DNA from: an uncultured Arachnia sp.
Lineage (GTDB): Bacteria; Actinomycetota; Actinomycetes; Propionibacteriales; Propionibacteriaceae
Assembly (NCBI GenBank): GCA_947493995.1
Contig: CANLTJ010000009.1
Span: 1-64,000 of the forward strand
DNA length: 64,000 nucleotides
Direction of reading: 5' to 3'
Position 1 is the stretch's first letter. Each line of letters starts with the position of its first letter. This document shows, piece after piece, positions 26,628-35,961 of this stretch. The notes under the pieces are model-generated. The model was not told the DNA's origin and searched no databases. It saw only the letters and a program-made list of their open reading frames with translations. The position numbers and the translations under genes were made by a program.

Positions 26628-27312
26628 CGGCGCGGTACCCCACTCCCCTGACGGTCACCACGATCTGAGGGTGCTCGGGGTCCAGCTCAACCTTGGCGCG
26701 CAGCCGCTGCACGTGCACGTTCACCAGGCGCGTGTCCGCAGCGTTGCGGTATCCCCAGACCTCATCCAGCAATGCCTCTCGGCTGAACACATGGGAGGGC
26801 CGTTTGGCCAGGGCAAGGAGGAGATCAAACTCGAGCGGGGTGAGCTGGATGGCGACGTCGCCCCGTCTCACGGTGTGGGCGGAGACGGATATGACGATGT
26901 CCCCGACGCTCAGGACGTCCTTGCCGGGGTCTGCCGTCATCTGCCGCAGCCGAGTCCGGATGCGTGCGATCAGCTCTTTGGGTTTGAACGGCTTCGCCAC
27001 ATAGTCGTCGGCACCTGCTTCCAGACCAGCCACCACGTCAGAGGTGTCAGAGCGGGCTGTGAGCATGACGATGGGGACCACGGATTCCACACGCATGTCC
27101 CGGCACACACTGACGCCATCGCGGCCGGGCAGCATCAGATCGAGGAGCACAAGATCCGGGCGGCTGTCGCGCATGGCAGCGACAGCCTCGATGCCCGTGC
27201 CACAGTGCACGGTGTCGAATCCCTCCTGGCGCAGCACGATCTGCAGCATTTCAGACAGGGCGGGATCATCATCCACGATCAGGATCCGTGTGCGAGACTT
27301 CGTGTCCGTCAA
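26605..27312 (-). CDS. mtrA: Response regulator MtrA (OmpR family)
   Basis: DNA-binding partner of MtrB, controlling replication, division and wall-hydrolase genes in relatives. A 235-residue protein: receiver domain with DDD at about 14-16, phospho-acceptor Asp58 (LVLLDLMLPG) and conserved PFKPKELIAR, then a winged helix (TPLEFDLLLALAKRPS, ADTRLVNVHVQRLRAK). TTG at 27312 gives the expected N-terminus MTDTKSRTRILIVDDD and has AAGGAGG about 5 nt upstream; GTG at 27327 is the alternative. A YqgE gene precedes it by 98 bp. Confidence 0.94.
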   Translation of the reverse strand: MTDTKSRTRILIVDDDPALSEMLQIVLRQEGFDTVHCGTGIEAVAAMRDSRPDLVLLDLMLPGRDGVSVCRDMRVESVVPIVMLTARSDTSDVVAGLEAGADDYVAKPFKPKELIARIRTRLRQMTADPGKDVLSVGDIVISVSAHTVRRGDVAIQLTPLEFDLLLALAKRPSHVFSREALLDEVWGYRNAADTRLVNVHVQRLRAKVELDPEHPQIVVTVRGVGYRAGDQATTA

Positions 27313-27409
27313 AGCCTCCTCCTTCACTCTCTCCCCGACCATGGTAACGCGATGGCACGGAAGCTCAGCGTAGGTGGCCCGGCGGGCGGAGCAGGATCTT
27401 CGGGACCTT

Positions 27410-27973
27410 TCAGTTGAGTTCGGGGGTTTCGGTCCACGTCGACCAGCGGCCGGGGGCACCCCCGACACGGCGCAGGGTCCGGCGCCACAAGTCATCGGGG
27501 GTGCCGAAGATTTCCTCGGCCCGGGGCGAGGCCCGGAACCAGGAGCCGCGGATCAGTTCTCCTTCGAGCTGTCCGGCGTCCCACCCTGCGAGCCCGACGT
27601 AGATCCGCAGGTGGGAGAAGCCGCCGGCGACGAGCTCGACGGGGGTTTCCAGATCCAGAATTCCCACGTCCTCGAACAGTCTTTTCCAGCCGGGAGGTTC
27701 CTCGGAGGGGTTGGCCACCTGGGCCAGGCATACCGCTGCCTGTTGGGAGACCGGTCCCCCTTCGAACAACACCTTGGGAGGGGTGAGCATGTCCTGGAAG
27801 TGCTCGAGAACGTCCACCATGCCGAGTTCGCTCACCTTGTGGAGGCTGACACCCAACGATCCGTTCTCGTTGTGATCGAGCAGGAGGATGACACTGCGAT
27901 CGAAGTACCCGCCCCGTCCCGGCTCCGTCGCCACGAGTATCTGACCTGCCGCTGGCGGATGACCCTCATGCAT
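27410..27973 (-). CDS. YqgE/AlgH family protein (UPF0301)
   Basis: A 187-residue protein of the YqgE/AlgH family. GQILVATEPGRGGYFDRSVILLL, FEGGPVSQQAAVCL and IYVGLAGWDAGQLEGEL are the typical blocks. The cytosolic alpha/beta protein has no established biochemical role. It lies between ssrA and mtrA on the minus strand; the 98-bp gap before mtrA leaves room for a separate mtrA promoter. ATG at 27973 begins MHEGHPPAAG. Confidence 0.88.
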   Translation of the reverse strand: MHEGHPPAAGQILVATEPGRGGYFDRSVILLLDHNENGSLGVSLHKVSELGMVDVLEHFQDMLTPPKVLFEGGPVSQQAAVCLAQVANPSEEPPGWKRLFEDVGILDLETPVELVAGGFSHLRIYVGLAGWDAGQLEGELIRGSWFRASPRAEEIFGTPDDLWRRTLRRVGGAPGRWSTWTETPELN

Positions 27974-28086
27974 GAGCCCATTCTGTCATGCACCCTGGAC
28001 CGCCGGAGATGCACAACAGCCGGACCCCAAAGGATCCGGCTGCGGTTGATTCCCCACGGCTGATCCGCAGGTCTCATCATCAGGGG

Positions 28087-28451
28087 TGGAGGTGGCGGGA
28101 ATCGAACCCGCGTCCTCAAGAGGCGAACCAGGTCTTCTCCGGGCGCAGCCGACTAGGCGTTCTACTTGGCTCCTGCACTCACGTCGGCATGTCGCAGACG
28201 AGCCCAGTCCCAGTTGAGTCCCGCATGATCCCTGGAACACAGATCACGCAGCAAGCCTTCTGAATTAGGCCAGGAACTGAACGGAAGGCACGTTCAGACT
28301 GACCCTTCGATCACTGATCAGGCAGCGAGAGCGAAGTTAGTGCGGTTGTTGTTGGCACTTATTGTTTTCCACGCATCGTTTACGAGATAAGCGTGGGTCC
28401 TCGGCCCGCTTCTCCTGGAACTACCGTCCCAAGTCGAAACCAGTCACCCCC
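28087..28451 (-). ncRNA. ssrA: tmRNA (SsrA)
   Basis: One-piece transfer-messenger RNA that rescues stalled ribosomes with SmpB. The 5' end GGGGGTG (28451-28445) pairs with CACCTCC (28094-28088) to form the acceptor stem, and the T-arm reads CGGGTTCGATTCCCG. The CCA end is not fully encoded (CC then C). The resume codon and tag at 28356-28318 encode ANNNRTNFALAA followed by TGA. The tag ends in the usual protease-recruiting ALAA. The length of about 365 nt is normal. Confidence 0.95.
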
Positions 28452-28503
28452 TGTTGAGTTGTGAACCCCAGTCTACCAGCTGCGCAACACGTGTCGAGCG
28501 CCG

Positions 28504-29103
28504 TCATTCGCCGATCTGGCGGTTCCGCTGCTGGGGAGGTCTGAAGAGCAGCACCTTCTCGAAAGCTGCCGTGCTGTTCTGTCCCTGGAACGCGCGGATG
28601 GCCAGGACACTGGTGGTGACCAGCCATCCGATGACACCGAAGAAGAACAGCGACTCACCCACATTCAACAGAGCCATCACCATGCCCAGCGCCAGTGCAA
28701 CCGAGATCGCCGTCAACTGGAAGCTGAGAGCGCGGCCAGCCTCGAGCCACAATCGTGATCCCGGCCGTGCCACGGCCTTGACGATGACGGGCCCGAGGAA
28801 GAACGGGAAGATGTACCCGCTGAGGTGGGTGAATCCTGCGCCGACGTTCTGTGCGCTGTCGACGACAGGAGGACGAGCCATCGGCGCCACGTCACTGTGG
28901 TGTGAAGGATCGACCACCCGTGCAATACCCCGCAGGGAGGAGTTCAACTCCGCTCGTGTGGAAGCAGTGAGAGCCGTGGCAACACGATCCTCGAAGCTCT
29001 CGCTGTCAATGACGCCGGAGGCAAAGGCGCGCTGCAGGTAATCGACGGCGCGATCGCGTTGCACGTCGGTGACGTGGCTACCGTGCATGGGATGGGAACT
29101 CAT
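28504..29103 (-). CDS. DUF1707 domain membrane protein
   Basis: A 199-residue protein. The N-terminal DUF1707 (SHLU-type) domain has the pattern DRAVDYLQRAFASGVIDSESFEDRV near residues 15-40, followed by a loop and hydrophobic segments at about 85-105, 130-150 and 150-170 that suggest membrane anchoring. The role of DUF1707 is not established; it is often coupled to membrane or sensor segments. It lies between smpB and ssrA on the same strand. The Shine-Dalgarno before 29103 is weak. Confidence 0.75.
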   Translation of the reverse strand: MSSHPMHGSHVTDVQRDRAVDYLQRAFASGVIDSESFEDRVATALTASTRAELNSSLRGIARVVDPSHHSDVAPMARPPVVDSAQNVGAGFTHLSGYIFPFFLGPVIVKAVARPGSRLWLEAGRALSFQLTAISVALALGMVMALLNVGESLFFFGVIGWLVTTSVLAIRAFQGQNSTAAFEKVLLFRPPQQRNRQIGE

Positions 29104-29217
29104 GATTCCATTGTGCTGTCTCCGGTCAATACAGACCATTGGGGGTTTCCCTGGTACTCCCCTGATGACGATGAGGGGTAGGGCCCACACCTGTTCGGTG
29201 AGTGGCTTCGCCGCGAC

Positions 29218-29697
29218 TCAGCGACGCCGGTACTTGTTGCGTGAGGCCAGCGCCCGCTGAGCATCTCGCTTTGCGTCGCGCTCCGCGATGCTCTGGCGCT
29301 TGTCCCAGTCCTTCTTCCCGGTGGCCACGGCGATCTCCACCTTGGCGTAGCCATCGGAGAAGTAGAGGGACAGCGGAACCAGGGTCTTGCTGGTGCCCGT
29401 GAGGGCTTTCTCGATGTTGGCAATCTCGCGGCGGTTGAGCAGGAGTTTCCGGGTTCGTTTGGCGGCGTGGTTGAACATGGTGCCGAACTTGTATTCCGGG
29501 ATGTTGGCATTGCGCAGCCAGACTTCGCCGTCGTCAACGGTGGCGAACGCCTCTGAGAGGGTGGCGCGTCCGGCGCGGAGACTCTTCACCTCAGTACCGG
29601 AGAGCACGATGCCCGCTTCATAGGTGTCGCCGATGTGGAAGTCGTGTCTCGCTTTCCGGTTCTGGGCGACGAGTTTGCGTCCGGACTCTCTGGGCAT
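29218..29697 (-). CDS. smpB: SsrA-binding protein SmpB
   Basis: Essential partner of tmRNA: binds its tRNA-like domain and occupies the decoding site in trans-translation. The 159-residue protein is full length, with [25 protein letters not shown] and the basic C-terminal tail ([26 protein letters not shown]) that enters the mRNA channel. It lies 25 bp after the M23 hydrolase gene and 770 bp before ssrA on the same strand, a common actinobacterial cluster with ftsEX and prfB. Confidence 0.96.
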   Translation of the reverse strand: MPRESGRKLVAQNRKARHDFHIGDTYEAGIVLSGTEVKSLRAGRATLSEAFATVDDGEVWLRNANIPEYKFGTMFNHAAKRTRKLLLNRREIANIEKALTGTSKTLVPLSLYFSDGYAKVEIAVATGKKDWDKRQSIAERDAKRDAQRALASRNKYRRR

Positions 29698-29722
29698 CAG
29701 GCCATGATGCCATGCATCGTAC

Positions 29723-31378
29723 TCAGCGGAACCACTTGGCCATGGGGTTCACCTTGGCGCCGTTCTCCCAGACCATGAGGTGGAGGTGGCATCCGGTGGA
29801 GTAGCCGGTGGTGCCGACGTAGCCGATGACTTCTCCCTTGGTCACGCGCTGGCCCACGCCCACGGTGTAGCGGCTGGCGTGGTTGTACCCGGTGGTGACG
29901 TATGCGCCGTTGACCTTGCCGTGGTCAATCATCAGTCGATTGCCGTATCCCGCATTGAAGTACCGCTCGGTGACCGTGCCGTCAGCCGCGGCCCTCATGG
30001 GTGTGCCGCAACCAGCGGCGAAATCAGTGCCGTCATGCAGTTTGCGGTAGCCCAGCACCGGATGCAGACGCATCCCGTAGGCGGAGCTCAGTCTGCCGAT
30101 GACAGGCCGCTGGAAGCCCACGGCACTCGCAACGGGTGCGGCAGCCTCGGCCGCGGGAACCCGGGGCTTGGCAGCCGGAGCCTTCGGCTTGCTCGCCGGT
30201 GCGCTCTGCTTGGCAGCATCTGCAGCGGCCCGAGCCTCCGCAGCCCTTTGCGCCGCTGCTTCTTCCTCTCTCTTGGCTTCGGCGGCCTGCGCGGCTGCGA
30301 TCTCCTCCGCCCTCCTGGCGGCAGCGGCTTCTTCAGCGCTCTTGGCAGCGGCAGCCTCGGCTGCCTGCTTGGCGGCAGCCTCCTCGGCCCTCCTTGCGGC
30401 TGCGGCTTCTTCGGCGGCCTTCTTCGCCGCTGCCTCCTCAGCCTTCTGCCGGGCCGCAGCCTCCTCGGCCGCCTTCTTCGCCGCTGCCTCCTCGGCCGCC
30501 TTCCGGGCGGCAGCCTCTTCCGCCGCCTTCTGTGCTGCGATTCGGGCCGCGATGCGTTCTTCCACCTCCGCAGACTCTGCCTCAAGCTCAGCCTGGCGGT
30601 CCTGTTCAAGATCCAGCTGTCGGGCCGCTGCGTCGGCGGCAGCATTGTGGGCGTCCACCTTCTCGGCCACCTCGTCGCGCAGGGCATCAGCCGTTGCTTC
30701 CTTGGCGCGGGAATCCTCGAGTTGACTGGCCGCTGCTTCCCGTGCCTCCACAGCGACGCTCCGGGCCTCGTCGGCTTCCGCCTTGGCAGCGTCCAGGGCG
30801 AACTGCCGTTCCATCAGTTCGTCGAGTTCCTTGGCGCTGGAATCGAACAAGGTGGTGGACAACTGAGCGCGTTGGTGCAGTTCCCCTGCACTGACGTCGG
30901 TCACCAGCAGGGCGAGGTTGACAAGAGGTCCGCTCTGTTGGGTGATGACGATGATCTCCTCGCTCGTCCTGGCTTCCACCCAGTCGTATGCGGCCTGTGC
31001 CGCCGCGACGCTCGCCTCAGCCTTCTCCAGCGCGATCTCCGCGGCAGCCAGTTCCTCAGCACGCTGAGCATCCAGCGACTCTGCCTCGCGACGTGCGGCC
31101 TCGGCAGCTTCCAGAGCGGATTCTGCTGCGGCCAACTCGGTCCACGCCTCTTCCAGAGCGGCGTTCGCCGACGTCAGCTCCGACGACGCGTGGTCGATGG
31201 CCGCTGTCTGCTCCTCGATGGCCGAGTTCAGCTCGGATCGACGATCGTCGAGCTCATCTGCCTGCACCGGCATCGCCAACGACACCACGATCGCAACTCC
31301 AACTGCCGAGGCGGCGATGCCTCGCAGGAGCCGGGATGTCAGCTTGTTCTCGACGCGTGGGGGACGTGCTCGATTCAC
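29723..31378 (-). CDS. Coiled-coil M23 peptidoglycan hydrolase in the ftsEX operon
   Basis: An exported 551-residue protein. The signal peptide ends VQA-DE near residue 41. A long coiled coil covers about 42-270, then an Ala/Glu/Lys/Arg-rich heptad region (repeats of EEAAAKKAA type) to about 390, a proline/alanine linker, and an M23/LytM endopeptidase domain with metal motifs HDGTD and CHLHLMV. The architecture equals EnvC, PcsB or CwlO-type hydrolases that FtsEX activates at the septum. GTG at 31378 has AAGGAG 6 nt upstream; ATG at 31396, 6 nt after ftsX, is the alternative. The coil-rich region should respond to FtsX (inference). Confidence 0.85.
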   Translation of the reverse strand: MNRARPPRVENKLTSRLLRGIAASAVGVAIVVSLAMPVQADELDDRRSELNSAIEEQTAAIDHASSELTSANAALEEAWTELAAAESALEAAEAARREAESLDAQRAEELAAAEIALEKAEASVAAAQAAYDWVEARTSEEIIVITQQSGPLVNLALLVTDVSAGELHQRAQLSTTLFDSSAKELDELMERQFALDAAKAEADEARSVAVEAREAAASQLEDSRAKEATADALRDEVAEKVDAHNAAADAAARQLDLEQDRQAELEAESAEVEERIAARIAAQKAAEEAAARKAAEEAAAKKAAEEAAARQKAEEAAAKKAAEEAAAARRAEEAAAKQAAEAAAAKSAEEAAAARRAEEIAAAQAAEAKREEEAAAQRAAEARAAADAAKQSAPASKPKAPAAKPRVPAAEAAAPVASAVGFQRPVIGRLSSAYGMRLHPVLGYRKLHDGTDFAAGCGTPMRAAADGTVTERYFNAGYGNRLMIDHGKVNGAYVTTGYNHASRYTVGVGQRVTKGEVIGYVGTTGYSTGCHLHLMVWENGAKVNPMAKWFR

Positions 31379-31402
31379 CTGAATCTCCTTGAGCATCTCT
31401 TC

Positions 31403-32305
31403 TCAGATGCGTAGGTACCTTCTGGTTGCCAGCAGGGTGGGAATGATCGCCAGCGCGAGTCCCACTGCTGCCATAGCAAGGATGGCACCTGCCACGTGAG
31501 ACCAGTCAATCCAGGGTAAAGTACGGATTGAGGTTTTGGCGTTGCGTTCAATGAGGAACAGATATCCAGTGGCCACGGTGACACCGGACACAATCACTCC
31601 GAGTATGCCCGCGACAAGGCTTTCCAGCAGGAAAGGCAGGAGGATGTAGAAGTTGGAGGCGCCCACCAGTCGCATGATGCCAATCTCTCTTCGGCGGGTG
31701 AAAGCCGCCATGCGTATTGTATTGGCAATCTGGAGACCGGCAGCCAGCAACAACAACACACTCATGCCGATGGTGGCCCACTGCAGACCGTTCAACCACC
31801 TGAAGAGCGGCTCGAATATGGACTGAAGATCCTGAACATTCTGAACGCCCTGCAGACTGGCCGCCTCGCTGACCACACCCTGATAGTTCTCCGGGTTCAC
31901 CAGCTTGATCCGGAACGAGTCCTGCATCTGTTCCGCGGTTCGCGTGCCGACGATGGGTGAATCCCTGAACACACGACGAAACTCTTCGTACGCGGCCTCC
32001 TTGGACTCGTAGAAGACCTCCTGGACTTCTGGGTTCGCCTCCAGGGCCTGCCGGATCGCCTCGCGCTGTGCCTCGGTTGTCCCCCTGCCCTCCCCGCACA
32101 TCCCGCCGGTCGTGGTCTCGATGCAGAGGAACACCGAAATCTCGATTCTGTCGTACCACCGCCCTTTGACGAGGTCGACCTCCATCGATGTGAGCAGCCC
32201 CAACCCGAAAAGGGACAAAGACACCGCCATCGTGACAACGACGGCGACGGTCATGGCAAGATTGCGACGCAATCCCGACCACGTCTCGCGAAGTGTGTGT
32301 CTCAT
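31403..32305 (-). CDS. ftsX: Cell division ABC permease-like protein FtsX
   Basis: Four-span membrane partner of FtsE that transmits ATP hydrolysis to a periplasmic wall hydrolase. The 300-residue protein has a membrane segment at about 20-42, a large extracytoplasmic loop (about 45-170, with [13 protein letters not shown], typical of FtsX), then three spans at about 175-200, 225-255 and 265-290, with the MRLVGAS segment between. Its ATG overlaps the ftsE stop as ATGA. A Cys pair in the loop ([10 protein letters not shown]) could form a disulphide. Confidence 0.94.
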   Translation of the reverse strand: MRHTLRETWSGLRRNLAMTVAVVVTMAVSLSLFGLGLLTSMEVDLVKGRWYDRIEISVFLCIETTTGGMCGEGRGTTEAQREAIRQALEANPEVQEVFYESKEAAYEEFRRVFRDSPIVGTRTAEQMQDSFRIKLVNPENYQGVVSEAASLQGVQNVQDLQSIFEPLFRWLNGLQWATIGMSVLLLLAAGLQIANTIRMAAFTRRREIGIMRLVGASNFYILLPFLLESLVAGILGVIVSGVTVATGYLFLIERNAKTSIRTLPWIDWSHVAGAILAMAAVGLALAIIPTLLATRRYLRI

Positions 32306-32985
32306 GCGCCGTAAACCCCCTTGGGCTGGTCGCGGACCAGTTCTCCCTCGCGTAGCTCCAGCACCCTTCGCCTCATCTGGTCCACGATGGTGGAGTCATG
32401 GGTGGCCATGATGACGGTGGTGTCACTTCGGTTGATGCGGTCGAGCAGCTTCATGATGCCCACTGAGGTCTCCGGATCCAGGTTGCCGGTGGGTTCGTCG
32501 GCGATGAGGATTTGCGGACGATTGACGTAGGCACGCGCGATGGCCACGCGCTGCTGCTCACCGCCGGAGAGTTCCTCGTTGAGTCGCCCCTCCTTGCCCG
32601 CCAGCCCCACTGTCTCCAAAGTCTCGGGAACGATCTGTCGGATCTGTTTCGTCGACTTGCCGATCACCTGCAGCGCGAACGCCACATTCTCGTAGACGGT
32701 CTTTCCCGGGAGCAGCCGGAAATCCTGGAACACCGTGCCGATCTGTCTGCGAAGCGCCGGGACCTTCCATTGGTTCAGCGTGCCCAAGTTCTTTCCTGCA
32801 ACGTAGAGGGTGCCCTTCGTCGGACGGTACTCACGAAGAATCAAGCGCAGGAACGTGGACTTCCCGGAACCCGATTGGCCAACGAGGAAAACGAACTCGC
32901 CCCTTTGTATCTCCAGGTTGATGTTGCGAAGAGCGGGCCGCAACTGGCCCGGATAGAACTTCGTGACATCCTCGAACATGATCAC
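32302..32985 (-). CDS. ftsE: Cell division ATP-binding protein FtsE
   Basis: ABC ATPase of the FtsEX complex, 227 residues. Walker A is GQSGSGKST, the ABC signature [10 protein letters not shown], Walker B ILIADEP followed by TGNLD, and the switch His is MATHD. The N-terminus [13 protein letters not shown] is standard and comes from GTG at 32985 with GGAG 9 nt upstream; the frame to 33039 has no homologous N-terminus. Translationally coupled to ftsX by an ATGA overlap, and preceded by prfB 119 bp away. Confidence 0.95.
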   Translation of the reverse strand: MIMFEDVTKFYPGQLRPALRNINLEIQRGEFVFLVGQSGSGKSTFLRLILREYRPTKGTLYVAGKNLGTLNQWKVPALRRQIGTVFQDFRLLPGKTVYENVAFALQVIGKSTKQIRQIVPETLETVGLAGKEGRLNEELSGGEQQRVAIARAYVNRPQILIADEPTGNLDPETSVGIMKLLDRINRSDTTVIMATHDSTIVDQMRRRVLELREGELVRDQPKGVYGA

Positions 32986-33104
32986 AGGGATTGGCTCCGA
33001 CGTTGGTGGGGGCAAGCTTCCTGAGAAACTCCTGAACAACGGTGAGAGTCTAGGCCATGGGCGCGGGGGTGTCCGTGGAGGAACACGCTTGGTCTTCCGA
33101 TTGG

Positions 33105-34223
33105 CTAGTTCGGTTCGCTCATCTGCGTCTGTTTGCGCCAGCGAATGCCAGCATCGATGAAGCCGTCTATCTCGCCGTCGAACACGGCCTCCGGGTTGCC
33201 CACCTCATGCTCGGTGCGCAGGTCCTTGACCATCTGGTAGGGATGCATGACGTAGGAGCGCATTTGGGCGCCCCATGATCCACTCCCGTCGCTCTTGAGC
33301 GCATTCATCTCCTTCTCGCGCTCAAGACGGGCGTGTTCCAGGAGTCGCGACTGCAACACCCGCAGCGCTGCCGCCTTGTTCTGAAGTTGTGATTTCTCGT
33401 TCTGACAACTGACGACGATGCCGGTGGGGGCGTGCGTGATGCGCACTGCGGAATCGGTGGTGTTGACCGACTGCCCGCCAGGTCCGGACGAACGGTAGAC
33501 GTCCACGCGGATGTCGGCCTCGGGGATATCGATGCTGTCCGTCTCCTCGGTCACTGGAAGCACCTCCACACCCGCGAACGAGGTCTGGCGGCGGCCCTGG
33601 TTGTCGAATGGGGAGATGCGTACGAGCCGATGGGTGCCCTGCTCCACTGACAGCGTGCCGTAGGCGAAGGGGGCCTTGATCGCGAACGTGGCTGACTTCA
33701 GTCCGGCTTCCTCAGCGTAGGACGTGTCGAAGACCTCCACCGGGTAGCTGTGGCGTTCGGCCCAACGCATGTACATGCGCATGAGTTTCTCGGCGAAATC
33801 CGCGGCGTCGACGCCACCCGCCTCGGCGCGGATGGTCAGCAGTGCATCGCGGGGGTCGTACTCCCCGGACAGAAGAGTGCGCACCTCCAGCGCCTCAATG
33901 TCCTTGCCCAGTTTCTTCAGCTCTCGCTCGACCTCGGCACGGACCTCGGCGTCGCCTTCCTCGTCAGCCATCTCCAGCATCATTGCTGCATCGTCAAGGC
34001 GGCCACGCAGATCCTCCAGGCGATCCACCTCCGACTGCTTGACCGACAACGCCGAGGTGATGCGCTGCGCGTTTGCCTGGTCATCCCACAGATCCGGTGC
34101 TCCCACTTCGTCGGCGAGATGAGCGATCTCCTCGCGCAGCCCGGGTAGGTCGGCCACGGCCTCAATGGAGGACAGCGACTTGTCGAGGTCAGTGAGGGTC
34201 TGGGAGAGATCTACGCTTGCCAC
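33105..34223 (-). CDS. prfB: Peptide chain release factor 2
   Basis: Class I release factor that recognises UGA/UAA and triggers peptidyl-tRNA hydrolysis. The 372-residue protein has the RF2 tripeptide SPF in [11 protein letters not shown] and the catalytic GGQ loop in [19 protein letters not shown]. There is no internal stop, so the programmed +1 frameshift found in many RF2 genes is absent here. GTG at 34223 is chosen from the family N-terminus ([13 protein letters not shown]); the SD is weak, but TAGAGT lies 8 nt upstream, so a leaderless message is possible. Confidence 0.95.
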   Translation of the reverse strand: MASVDLSQTLTDLDKSLSSIEAVADLPGLREEIAHLADEVGAPDLWDDQANAQRITSALSVKQSEVDRLEDLRGRLDDAAMMLEMADEEGDAEVRAEVERELKKLGKDIEALEVRTLLSGEYDPRDALLTIRAEAGGVDAADFAEKLMRMYMRWAERHSYPVEVFDTSYAEEAGLKSATFAIKAPFAYGTLSVEQGTHRLVRISPFDNQGRRQTSFAGVEVLPVTEETDSIDIPEADIRVDVYRSSGPGGQSVNTTDSAVRITHAPTGIVVSCQNEKSQLQNKAAALRVLQSRLLEHARLEREKEMNALKSDGSGSWGAQMRSYVMHPYQMVKDLRTEHEVGNPEAVFDGEIDGFIDAGIRWRKQTQMSEPN

Positions 34224-34324
34224 AATCGACCACTCTACCCCGATCGCCTCCTGGAGCCGGCCAGTGGGCACTGCCGGGAGTGAAACAATGACCGGGAGCA
34301 CCAAGGATGGGAGTCACGACAATT

Positions 34325-34798
34325 ATGGGATCAACACAGCGGCAACTGAAAAGCGACCTGGCCGAAGCGCTACGCGCGAAGGACGAGTTCGCCAAGAGCA
34401 ACATTCGCATGCTGATGGCAGCCATCGCCACCGAACAGGTTGCTGGGCAGAGCCCGAGAGAACTGAGCGACGCTGAGGAACTGGAGGTGATCGCCAGAGA
34501 GCAACGCAAGCGGCAGGACTCTGCGGCCACCTATGCCGATGCAGGCCGAACCGATCTGGCCGACAAGGAGGCAGCCGAAGCCCGCTACATGGCCCGCTAT
34601 CTGCCGGCCCCGCTGACCGAGCACGAGATAGCTGCGTTGGTCGAGGAAGAGATCGCGGCACTTCGAGCTCGGGGAGAGACTCCTTCCATGAAACACATGG
34701 GCTCTCTCGTGAAGGCCGTCAACGCGCGGACGGCCGGCCGTTCAGAGGGCAAGGTCGTGGCGGGTCTGGTCAGGAGCGCTCTCACCTCCCCAGCGTGA
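34325..34798 (+). CDS. GatB/YqeY domain protein
   Basis: A 157-residue YqeY-family protein related to the tail domain of the GatB amidotransferase subunit. Typical blocks are MGSTQRQLKSDLAEALRAKD, RMLMAAI, EQRKRQDSAATYADAGR, YMARYLPAPLTEHEI and KVVAGLVRSAL. The family binds tRNA in GatB and its free-standing function is not settled. ATG at 34325 gives the normal N-terminus; ATG at 34307 (plus six residues) cannot be excluded. Divergent from prfB, with 101 bp between them. Confidence 0.87.
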   Translation: MGSTQRQLKSDLAEALRAKDEFAKSNIRMLMAAIATEQVAGQSPRELSDAEELEVIAREQRKRQDSAATYADAGRTDLADKEAAEARYMARYLPAPLTEHEIAALVEEEIAALRARGETPSMKHMGSLVKAVNARTAGRSEGKVVAGLVRSALTSPA

Positions 34799-34979
34799 TT
34801 CCGGCACTCATTGTTATTCCGGGTCGGATTCGAAACCGACGGGCGGGTCGGCTGGCGCAGCGATAGCGTCCGGTTTACAGTTACCGTGTCGCAGGGCACC
34901 CGTAAGAAGCGAAAGATGTGGACGCTCGAGCGATACGGAGTTCCCCCGCCCGTGTTTTCGACATTTGGAGTACGTCACC

Positions 34980-35768
34980 GTGAGCCGTCATTCACGCCCA
35001 TTCATTCGCTTCCTGGCCACCCTCGCTCTCGCTCTCGGACTGCTGTCCACTGTGGTGCAGCCCTCCTCCGCTCTGGATGTGTACACAACCCCTGGCAAGC
35101 ATGCGTACAACGGCCGTACCTGGCTCACCACCTGTGAAAAATACTCGAGCACCATTGACAGGTGCACCACGAAGATTTGGGCAACCACCGTCACGTACAC
35201 GGGCGGAAAATTCGTGGTGGCGCCACAGTGGGCGTTCAACAACCTCACTTACAAGAGGAGCGCCCGCTCCTCCTGGCCGGTTTTCAGCCCTCTCGTGACC
35301 CCGGGCGAACACATGATCTCCGGCCGCAGGTGGAAGACGGAATGCGACACCGCCTGGACCGGCGCCAACGCATGTCGGTCGCAGATTTGGGCAACCGTCC
35401 CGGAGCAACGCAACGGCACATGGGTCAACGTGAACAAATGGGTTTTCAACAACATCGTGCACGTCACCCCCATCAAGTGCCCGGTTCCGCAGTCACAGAT
35501 TCGTGCAATGACAGGACAGAAGTCGATCGTCACCTCCGCCTGTACGGTGTCGAGGACCAACTCGAAATGGTTGGCCGCCGATTATGTGGTGTCCAATCCG
35601 GCGGGAAAGCTGATCAGGGAGACCGCGTTCTTCTTCAAGCGGTCCGCCGGTTGGGGGCTTGAGTTCAAGAGCAATCCGGGACTCACGAGCGTGTGTGCCG
35701 AGTTGTACCGAGCATCCGGCGCTCCCCTGGACCTGGCCGAACCCATCAGCTACTGCTTCTCAGGTTGA
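34980..35768 (+). CDS. Secreted protein with two Cys/Trp-rich repeat domains
   Basis: A 262-residue exported protein that I cannot assign to a named family. The signal peptide ends about SSA-LD (residue 32). Two about 59-residue repeats follow, at 34-92 and 103-161. Each has the pattern G.H...GR.W.T.C, a second Cys 10 residues on, IWAT, then W.FNN; C52/C62 and C122/C132 probably form disulphides. Residues 165-262 are a separate region with three Cys. The same repeat pair opens the C5-epimerase-like protein encoded 1.3 kb downstream. GTG at 34980 has GGAG 8 nt upstream. The repeats may bind cell-wall or capsule glycans (inference). Confidence 0.78.
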   Translation: MSRHSRPFIRFLATLALALGLLSTVVQPSSALDVYTTPGKHAYNGRTWLTTCEKYSSTIDRCTTKIWATTVTYTGGKFVVAPQWAFNNLTYKRSARSSWPVFSPLVTPGEHMISGRRWKTECDTAWTGANACRSQIWATVPEQRNGTWVNVNKWVFNNIVHVTPIKCPVPQSQIRAMTGQKSIVTSACTVSRTNSKWLAADYVVSNPAGKLIRETAFFFKRSAGWGLEFKSNPGLTSVCAELYRASGAPLDLAEPISYCFSG

Positions 35769-35841
35769 GTTCTCACCAGTTCGCTCAGGATGCGCTGGCC
35801 TGTCACAATGGCAACTGCATTCATAGTTGTTTCATGCAGCG

Positions 35842-35915
35842 GGGCGCATGGCTCAGTTGGTTAGAGCACCTCCCTTACAAGGAGGGGGTCGGGGGTTCGA
35901 GTCCCTCTGCGCCCA
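35842..35915 (+). tRNA. tRNA-Val (anticodon UAC)
   Basis: Full cloverleaf: acceptor stem GGGCGCA/TGCGCCC, D stem GCTC/GAGC, anticodon stem CCTCC/GGAGG with loop CTTACAA (anticodon TAC, reading GUA valine codons), T stem GGGGG/CCCTC with loop TTCGAGT, and discriminator A. CCA is not encoded. No integrase or obvious attachment duplication adjoins it. Confidence 0.95.
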
Positions 35916-35961
35916 CTCATTCCCGCGAGAACAGTGAACACGCTTACAGTGCGATCCGATC

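Noticed and set aside
29780..31414. A 544-codon plus-strand open frame
   Set aside because: It is antisense to the M23 hydrolase gene. The Ala/Glu-rich coding repeats create long stop-free stretches on the other strand; no SD, domain or homology is evident.
33105..34304. Programmed frameshift in prfB
   Set aside because: The frame is continuous from the start codon through GGQ; no early in-frame UGA exists.
35842..35915. tRNA-Val as an active integration site
   Set aside because: No integrase, excisionase or duplicated tRNA 3' end is visible in the flanks; only the unusual gene content nearby hints at it.
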